Positions 6,194 through 10,344 of a stretch of DNA of 10,344 nucleotides are shown in pieces. Below the pieces are notes generated by a model that did no database searches, was not told the DNA's origin, and saw nothing but the letters and a program-made list of their open reading frames with translations. This DNA is from Candidatus Saccharibacteria bacterium UBA3829 (lineage in GTDB: Bacteria; Patescibacteriota; Saccharimonadia; Saccharimonadales; Saccharimonadaceae), in assembly GCA_002393165.1 (NCBI GenBank), contig DGIF01000019.1, forward strand, positions 1 through 10,344. The letters are read 5' to 3'. Position 1 is the first letter of the stretch; each line of letters opens with the position of its first letter. The position numbers and the translations under genes are program-made.

Positions 6194-8233
6194 TTACGAG
6201 CCTGGCCAAAGACAACGCACCGACAGGCCATATGGCATAATTATGGAAGAATCATCAGCATTCTCTCCATCGAAATAGTATGCGGAAGCGCCAGACACCG
6301 CAGTCCGAGTCCAATAGGCGGCTCGAAAGGCAGAATAAAGCACCGCCCAAACAAACGAGCCTGTATAGACCCTAGTATACATGCCAGCTCTAACCAAATT
6401 GTAGGGGTAATCTGTCGCCGTTACGTTTGCCAAAATACCGTACTGCGCTTTAGATGGCAATCCCCAACCTTTCGGGCAAATGTCACCTGGCGCATTGTCA
6501 CCGTGACTACTACCATACGTTCCCGTTCCAGCCGTCGCCGCATACCAGTTATAGTAATTACCATATCCATACCATTGCGCCCTTTCGCCGTATAAGATCA
6601 AAGTATCTGTTTGATCAGTCGACACTAAAGGCTTCCCCAGTTCATTAACCCCACCAACATTAGTATTATTGGTATTTATGAATGCCTGATTAACACAATC
6701 AGCATTCTGCGTATCGCACCACACATCTTTAGATAACCCCAAGCTCGAAATCGCCGGATTGTGCGTGTTACCAGAATTCAGAACCGCTGACCCGCCAAGT
6801 CGCAGGTTTTCTAGCATCCAACAGTTACCATCGCCCGCCCTACCAACCGCATAAGTGTTCCCGTCCCTTGCATCCGTCAAAGCTGTGATCCCACCAACAG
6901 TCAGGCTGGAACAAACAAAATCCTGCATACTACCAGTAGACTGCACCCACACCGCGTAGAGAGTCACGTTGCCATTGGCATCGTAAGAGAAGTCCGACTC
7001 ATCCACTGTTTCATTTGGCCCATAAATCGTCGCGCCATTAGTTGGTGTAGCCGAGCTACTTGTCGACCACCCCACAAAACCGTATCCACTCTTATAGAAA
7101 TTTGGTGCAATCAGATCCGCTGTACCACCACTACCAGACCTACCAAACCTACTTGCTACATGGCTCATATCCCCCGCCGTCGCACCGTTCCCGTCGTACA
7201 CTACCGCATGTCCGTCGTAAGTGTAAACCGGTATCGTCATGCCAAGAAAGCTATCCGCCCCATTCATATTATTCAGCGTATAAATCCAATCATCCACGCC
7301 GTTCTGGTCTACGAAAACGTCGGGGTTACTTGGGTTAAGCGGTACCAACCACGCTCCCTTATAGCCAATCGGCTCCTTATATTCACCATCCGTCACCATC
7401 CAATGACAGCTTGCGTATTCTCCACCCCCCGCATCCGCCTCGCACACCTTACGAAACACCACTGTATTCGTAGTACTACCATCGGCAAAGGTTGCCCCAC
7501 TCCCCGGATAAGCCTGATAAACCGCCGTAATGCCATTCGTAGACACATAATCTACACTTGCCGGATGCACTAGGAGATATTTCACTCGTCCCACATAAGT
7601 ATCCGCCACTTGGTTCGTCGCTACAAAAGCTGCATAAGTCGTCTCGATATTAGAGCCTAGCACCTGGTCGGTCGCAGAGGACCCCGTCGCGGCATGATAC
7701 GCAGCGACCTTTGTATAACTACTTGGCACTGCGTGGTAACTAGAAAAGCTATTTAGAATCGTCAAATTCTCCGGTTGATAAGTCACATCAGATGCACCAC
7801 CGCCAGGATTATCCACTTTCGTCAACTTCATCGCCCAGTTACTTGTGTCTCCACTCGTGGCTGTGCCCGTCGCGATTACTTCGCTTGTGTTTACACCAAC
7901 TAAATTAGTTCCACCCTCTACATCGCCAGTATAACCCACCGCATACAAAGCAAAACCTTCATAGTCATTGCACAACACTTTTAGGTTCGTCGTACCGATA
8001 TCCTGCACATAAGCCCCCGGCATCGTCGTCGCAGTGTGTTCCTCTCCAACTTCAATCGAACCGGTCAGCGAGCACATGGGCGGAACAATCACCGACACCT
8101 GGTCTATCACCTGATCCGCCGTTACCTTAGTGGAAATTAGCAACCCACCAACAAATAGTGTCGCCACCAACAACAAACAAACCGCCACCCCACTAGCATC
8201 TAAACGCACATCTAACTTCTGACGTAACATCAT
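6194..8233 (-). CDS. Exported surface protein with InlB-like repeat and FISUMP domain
   Basis: 679 residues, secreted. The N-terminal hydrophobic segment (about 15-34) ends in a plausible signal peptidase site, VTA before D40. Residues 46-250 form a domain opening with VSVIVPPMCSLTG and containing IGTTNLKVLCNDYEGFALYAVGYTG and WAMKLTKV; C54 and C88 may pair. From memory this domain is common in Saccharibacteria surface proteins. Residues about 344-430 match a Listeria-Bacteroides/InlB B-repeat (VYDGNGATAG, GYGFVGWS, NVTLYAVW). Residues about 450-677 match a FISUMP domain (DGNTYAVGRAGDGNCWMLENLRL around C471, ICPKGWGLPSKAQY, YWTRTAVSG, LSVRCLW). No C-terminal anchor or sorting motif is seen, so attachment is unclear. 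It is the first of five leftward genes. Two ATGs stand in tandem (8233 and 8230); the -10 box ends four bases before the first, so it is likely leaderless and may start at the second. Probable adhesin or lectin-like role is inferred. Confidence 0.88.
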   Translation of the reverse strand: MMLRQKLDVRLDASGVAVCLLLVATLFVGGLLISTKVTADQVIDQVSVIVPPMCSLTGSIEVGEEHTATTMPGAYVQDIGTTNLKVLCNDYEGFALYAVGYTGDVEGGTNLVGVNTSEVIATGTATSGDTSNWAMKLTKVDNPGGGASDVTYQPENLTILNSFSSYHAVPSSYTKVAAYHAATGSSATDQVLGSNIETTYAAFVATNQVADTYVGRVKYLLVHPASVDYVSTNGITAVYQAYPGSGATFADGSTTNTVVFRKVCEADAGGGEYASCHWMVTDGEYKEPIGYKGAWLVPLNPSNPDVFVDQNGVDDWIYTLNNMNGADSFLGMTIPVYTYDGHAVVYDGNGATAGDMSHVASRFGRSGSGGTADLIAPNFYKSGYGFVGWSTSSSATPTNGATIYGPNETVDESDFSYDANGNVTLYAVWVQSTGSMQDFVCSSLTVGGITALTDARDGNTYAVGRAGDGNCWMLENLRLGGSAVLNSGNTHNPAISSLGLSKDVWCDTQNADCVNQAFINTNNTNVGGVNELGKPLVSTDQTDTLILYGERAQWYGYGNYYNWYAATAGTGTYGSSHGDNAPGDICPKGWGLPSKAQYGILANVTATDYPYNLVRAGMYTRVYTGSFVWAVLYSAFRAAYWTRTAVSGASAYYFDGENADDSSIIMPYGLSVRCLWPGS

Positions 8234-8237
8234 TATA

Positions 8238-8243
8238 ATTATA
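8238..8243 (-). promoter_or_regulatory. -10 box of the FISUMP gene
   Basis: Perfect TATAAT at 8243-8238 read leftward, preceded directly by TG. Four bases lie between it and the first ATG, seven before the second. The expected start point falls at or beside the start codons, and no purine-rich SD exists upstream. Confidence 0.68.
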
Positions 8244-8338
8244 CATTATTTTTAAGATTTTCATAACCTTTTTCAAACAAGATTCGTGCCAATCAACCCG
8301 GACGCCACGCTTACGGTCTTTATTTTTATTCGATTATG

Positions 8339-8347
8339 TGTTAAAAT
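8339..8347 (+). promoter_or_regulatory. Extended -10 promoter of tRNA-Arg(TCG)
   Basis: TGTTAAAAT: TGn followed by TAAAAT (8342-8347). Seventeen bases separate it from G1, predicting a leader of about eleven bases. One base differs from the TATAAT used elsewhere here. Confidence 0.6.
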
Positions 8348-8364
8348 GTAACGGTAATTACCAT

Positions 8365-8441
8365 GTGCCCATAGCTCAGTTGGATAGAGCGTTTGGCTTC
8401 GAACCAAAAGGCCGGGGGTTCGAATCCCTCTGGGCATACCA
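8365..8441 (+). tRNA. tRNA-Arg (anticodon TCG)
   Basis: A 77-base cloverleaf with encoded CCA (8439-8441). Acceptor GTGCCCA/TGGGCAT, D stem GCTC/GAGC, anticodon stem TTTGG/CCAAA around CTTCGAA with anticodon TCG (8399-8401), T stem GGGGG/CCCTC around TTCGAAT, discriminator A. It reads CGA and, by wobble, possibly other CGN codons. The pair 1-72 is G-U, the rest Watson-Crick. It is the second Arg tRNA in the window. Confidence 0.96.
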
Positions 8442-8448
8442 AAAAACA

Positions 8449-8457
8449 TGTTATAAT
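8449..8457 (+). promoter_or_regulatory. Extended -10 promoter of the CAT tRNA
   Basis: TGTTATAAT with TATAAT at 8452-8457, in the 26-base gap between two tRNA genes. Ten bases lie before G1, the same spacing as at tRNA-Arg(CCG). The second tRNA is thus independently promoted. Confidence 0.72.
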
Positions 8458-8467
8458 TACCCCGTGT

Positions 8468-8544
8468 GGTACCGTAGCTCAGATGGTTAGAGCGTGGGAC
8501 TCATAAGCCCAAGGTCACTGGTTCGATCCCAGTCGGTACTACCA
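8468..8544 (+). tRNA. tRNA with anticodon CAT, probably elongator tRNA-Met (tRNA-Ile2 not excluded)
   Basis: A 77-base cloverleaf with encoded CCA. Acceptor GGTACCG/CGGTACT, D stem GCTC/GAGC, anticodon loop CTCATAA with CAT at 8502-8504, T stem ACTGG/CCAGT around TTCGATC, discriminator A. It is not an initiator: the 1-72 position is G-U rather than C-A, and the initiator's three G-C pairs at 29-31/39-41 are absent. The anticodon stem TGGGA/GCCCA has an A31-G39 mismatch next to the loop. Elongator Met and lysidine-modified Ile2 share the CAT anticodon; Met is favoured by the acceptor and D-arm resemblance to elongator Met tRNA. Confidence 0.9.
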
Positions 8545-8555
8545 AGCCAAACTAG

Positions 8556-8580
8556 AAAAATCAGCCGTAAGGCCTTTTTT
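8556..8580 (+). terminator. Probable terminator after the tRNA pair
   Basis: An A5 run (8556-8560), a short GCC/GGC stem closed by a GTAA tetraloop (8564-8573) and a T6 run (8575-8580). The A and T runs can extend the stem past a small interior mismatch. The GC part is only three pairs, so it is weak. The pilin promoter begins three bases after the T-run. Confidence 0.5.
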
Positions 8581-8582
8581 CA

Positions 8583-8591
8583 TGCTATAAT
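8583..8591 (+). promoter_or_regulatory. Extended -10 promoter of the pilin-like gene
   Basis: TGCTATAAT, identical to the element before the C11 protease gene. Six bases separate TATAAT (8586-8591) from the ATG at 8598, so the predicted start point is the A of the ATG. No SD is possible in between. Confidence 0.78.
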
Positions 8592-8597
8592 AACCAT

Positions 8598-8999
8598 ATG
8601 AAAACGAAATCTGGCTTTACTATTCTCGAATTAATCATCGTCGCACTCTTTGCATCGCTCCTCTTCATCCTGTTTTTCATTCAAAAATCCAACCTCGACG
8701 CTTTCGATCGCGACGAGCAACGCAAAACTGCCATTAACGCCATGTACTACGCTCTCGAAGAAAGTTTCTTCAAAAACCACGGCTATTATCCTAGTGAAAT
8801 CAGCGAAGAAAATATCACGGTCATCGACCCAGCCCTTTGGACCGATCCTTCCGGCTTTAATCTAGGCGACCCCATGAGCTCTTATTCCTATGAGCCTGCC
8901 AATTGCGACACCAACAATCACTGCAAACAATACATCCTAAAAGCCACTCTCGAAAAAGAAGACGCCTACATCAAACAAAGTCGCAATAAAAACGATTAA
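8598..8999 (+). CDS. Type IV pilin-like protein with prepilin signal
   Basis: 133 residues with a class III prepilin signal: MKTKSG then FTILELIIVALFASLL, so PilD-type cleavage is expected between G6 and F7, leaving Phe1 and the conserved Glu5 (E11 of the precursor). The hydrophobic N-terminal helix covers about 7-29 and continues as an amphipathic helix to about 60. A short globular domain follows, with cysteines C103 and C109 that could form the usual C-terminal disulfide loop. It is small for a major pilin, so a minor pilin or pseudopilin is likely. No pilus assembly genes are adjacent; its partners must be elsewhere. It has its own extended -10 promoter and is predicted to be leaderless. 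Its TAA stop overlaps the stop of the converging PH-domain gene. Confidence 0.88.
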   Translation: MKTKSGFTILELIIVALFASLLFILFFIQKSNLDAFDRDEQRKTAINAMYYALEESFFKNHGYYPSEISEENITVIDPALWTDPSGFNLGDPMSSYSYEPANCDTNNHCKQYILKATLEKEDAYIKQSRNKND

Positions 9000-9565
9000 T
9001 CTTCCTTCTTTAGCTTCGATTCAGTAATTAATTTTGAGACCGCTTTAAGCTCAGACGGTGAAATGTCCGAATATGGGAAGGTGTATGTTGTCTCATCCCC
9101 TATCGTAGACAAACGAAACGTACCGTAGCGAAAAACTTTCTGCATCAATCCGCTTTGGTGGAAGCTGGCATCTTCAATCGATTGCAGGTCAATCATGTTT
9201 ACCGAAGTTGCCAACGGTGATTTCATCACCATCTGAATGGCCCGCTTATTCGTTATAAATAGCCGATTTCCTCTATATACAATCAACGCCACTAGCCCCA
9301 TTAACATTGCCGCTACAATTAAACAGGTCAGTATTACATACATAAAATTCCGGCCCATTTCGTCTAATGTTTTCTGTCCAAGCAACACCAATAGAAACGC
9401 CAATAAAATCACCACAAGACCAGTCGCTACCCCTCCAAAAATTGCCATCAAGCAAAGCCTGGAGCGCTTAAACGAAAACTCAACATATTCATCATCTTCC
9501 AGCTTCAAAAACGGAAAGTCTTTCCTACTTCTTGCGTGCCGAATTTTTGTTAGGCCCTCGTCCAT
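8996..9565 (-). CDS. Membrane protein with bacterial PH (bPH2-like) domain
   Basis: 189 residues. A charged cytoplasmic N-terminus (1-36) is followed by two membrane helices (about 37-62 and 74-97) and a C-terminal domain (98-175) resembling bPH_2: YRGNRLFITNKRAIQ at 97-111, then SVNMIDLQSIEDASFHQS and the strand pattern FRYGTFRLST, ending in a helix. Both termini should be cytoplasmic. Function is unknown; such proteins are widespread small membrane proteins of Gram-positive and CPR bacteria. It follows ruvB in the same direction with a 20-base gap, and carries AAAGGAG six bases before its ATG plus a TATAAT box that overlaps the ruvB stop codon. It may be expressed both with ruvB and alone. 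Its stop overlaps the pilin stop on the other strand. Confidence 0.82.
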   Translation of the reverse strand: MDEGLTKIRHARSRKDFPFLKLEDDEYVEFSFKRSRLCLMAIFGGVATGLVVILLAFLLVLLGQKTLDEMGRNFMYVILTCLIVAAMLMGLVALIVYRGNRLFITNKRAIQMVMKSPLATSVNMIDLQSIEDASFHQSGLMQKVFRYGTFRLSTIGDETTYTFPYSDISPSELKAVSKLITESKLKKED

Positions 9566-9571
9566 ATCAAA

Positions 9572-9578
9572 CTCCTTT
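9572..9578 (-). promoter_or_regulatory. Strong Shine-Dalgarno of the PH-domain gene
   Basis: AAAGGAG (9578-9572) with six bases to the ATG at 9565, the same sequence and spacing as at 3081-3075. Confidence 0.85.
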
Positions 9579-9584
9579 TTTTTA

Positions 9585-9590
9585 ATTATA
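9585..9590 (-). promoter_or_regulatory. -10 box overlapping the ruvB stop codon
   Basis: TATAAT read leftward at 9590-9585; the TAA inside it (9588-9586) is the ruvB stop. The predicted start near 9578 would give a short leader retaining the Shine-Dalgarno. It lacks the TGn extension (AAGG precedes it), so its activity is less certain. Confidence 0.5.
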
Positions 9591-10344
9591 CCTTATTTTT
9601 CTCATTTTGTAAACCCTGGGACCCTGAGTCATTCTCTTGTAAATGTTTCCGTCCTTTCTCCGTCACCACACGACCCTTTGGCGTTCTCGCAATTAGCCCA
9701 AGTTGCATCAAATATGGTTCATAAAAATCTTCTATCGTCGTGGCCTCATCACCGGTTAAAGCCGCGATCGTGCTAAGCCCCACCGGCCGCTCTCCGTAAT
9801 TCTCCCACATCAACCGCAGCATGTTCCTGTCTGCCGGATCCAATCCAAGATAGTCAATTTCCATTAACGAAAGAGCGTCCTTCGCCACTCTCATATCAAC
9901 GATCCCATCTCCATTCACATCTGCATAATCTCGCACCCGCTTAAAAATCCGGTTAGCAATCCTTGGTGTCAGCCGAGACCTCGTCGCAATCAGCCCGCAA
10001 GCGTCCGCACGAATCTCTGTCCCAAGAATCCCCGCTGTTCGTTTAATAATCTGCTCGATCTCCGGCTCTTTGTAATACTCCAATCGATGGATAATCCCAA
10101 ATCTATCCCGAAGCGGTCCCGCTAGCGACCCAGTACGCGTCGTCGCGCCAATCACCGTGAAGTGCGGCAAATCTAGCCGCACCGACCTTGCCGCCGGCCC
10201 TTTGCCAATCACAATATCCAATTTATAGTCTTCCATTGCCGAATACAGCACCTCCTCCACCGCTCGCCGCAATCGATGAATCTCGTCTATAAACAACACG
10301 TCACCGTCTTTCAAATTCGTCAGAATAGACGCCAAATCACCCGC
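9586..10344 (-). CDS. ruvB: Holliday junction branch-migration ATPase RuvB, C-terminal part (cut at window edge)
   Basis: RuvB forms hexameric rings that drive Holliday-junction branch migration with RuvA and RuvC. 252 residues are present and the frame is open to the right edge; by comparison with E. coli RuvB (336 residues) about 95-100 N-terminal residues, including the Walker A motif, lie outside. Residues below are counted from the edge. Visible motifs: AGDLASILTNL (1-11), Walker B VLFIDEIHRL (16-25), VEEVLYSAMEDYKLDI, GKGPAARS, sensor 1 GATTRTGSL, arginine finger region PLRDRFG, then TPRIANRIFKRVRD (sensor 2) and the winged-helix domain with PVGLSTIAAL and TIEDFYEPYLMQLGLIARTPKGRVVT. 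A short polar tail (about 15 residues, NDSGSQG...KNKV) extends past the core. Its TAA stop lies inside the -10 box of the following gene. Confidence 0.97.
   Translation of the reverse strand, partial: AGDLASILTNLKDGDVLFIDEIHRLRRAVEEVLYSAMEDYKLDIVIGKGPAARSVRLDLPHFTVIGATTRTGSLAGPLRDRFGIIHRLEYYKEPEIEQIIKRTAGILGTEIRADACGLIATRSRLTPRIANRIFKRVRDYADVNGDGIVDMRVAKDALSLMEIDYLGLDPADRNMLRLMWENYGERPVGLSTIAALTGDEATTIEDFYEPYLMQLGLIARTPKGRVVTEKGRKHLQENDSGSQGLQNEKNKV

Larger units (their letters stand above)
8234..8364. other. Divergent intergenic region
   Basis: 131 bases between the leftward FISUMP gene and the forward tRNA-Arg(TCG). It holds the TATAAT box of the former and the TGTTAAAAT element of the latter. 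The stretch 8250-8330 shows no further gene or hairpin I can support. Confidence 0.55.

Noticed and set aside
7160..7573. Forward frame of about 137 codons
   Set aside because: Lies opposite the FISUMP protein gene, is rich in Arg, His and Pro as expected for an antisense shadow, and has no promoter or SD.
8468..8544. Initiator tRNA-fMet
   Set aside because: It has G1-U72 rather than the C1-A72 mismatch, and lacks the three G-C pairs at 29-31/39-41.
9237..9776. Forward frame of about 179 codons across the PH-domain gene and the end of ruvB
   Set aside because: It spans two well-supported reverse-strand genes and their promoter; no motif is recognisable.

Overview
The window most likely comes from a Candidatus Saccharibacteria (TM7) or closely related CPR genome. 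This is inferred from the combination of a ComEC-type DNA uptake channel, a type IV pilin-like protein, a surface protein joining an InlB-like repeat to a FISUMP domain, small zinc-ribbon membrane proteins and very short spacers. TGA is used as a stop (ends of the genes at 1633 and 5290), which argues against the TGA-recoding CPR lineages. No 16S or marker search could be run, so lineage confidence is about 0.75. I see no insertion sequence, CRISPR array, prophage or rRNA.

Layout. 1-1330 (-): N-terminal two thirds of comEC, cut by the left edge. 1331-1632: spacers around a forward tRNA-Arg(CCG), including a leftward terminator-like hairpin at 1387-1414. 1633-8233 (-): five leftward genes. In transcription order they are a FISUMP/InlB-repeat surface protein (8233-6194), a WxL-interacting-protein-like protein with a C-terminal membrane anchor but no signal peptide (6156-5290), a zinc-ribbon membrane-anchored clostripain-like C11 protease (5236-3086), a second zinc-ribbon membrane protein (3068-2211) and a histidine phosphatase (2181-1633). 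8365-8544 (+): tRNA-Arg(TCG) and a CAT tRNA, each with its own promoter. 8598-8999 (+): a short type IV pilin-like protein. 8996-9565 (-): a membrane protein with a bacterial PH domain. 9586-10344 (-): the C-terminal three quarters of ruvB, cut by the right edge. No gene-free stretch exceeds about 131 bases.

How it works together. The five leftward genes look like an envelope module: an exported adhesin-like protein, a surface Ig-like protein, a protease whose catalytic domain should face outward while its zinc ribbon stays in the cytoplasm, a companion with the same zinc-ribbon/helix plan, and a cytoplasmic phosphatase. comEC and the pilin fit DNA uptake and surface contact. The link to epibiont life is inference.

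Expression signals recur. At least six promoters are extended -10 elements (TGn followed by TATAAT or TAAAAT). Three genes start 4 to 8 bases after the -10 box and so should be leaderless, whereas two others carry a perfect AAAGGAG six bases before the ATG. All three tRNAs have a G1-U72 wobble at the acceptor end and encode CCA.
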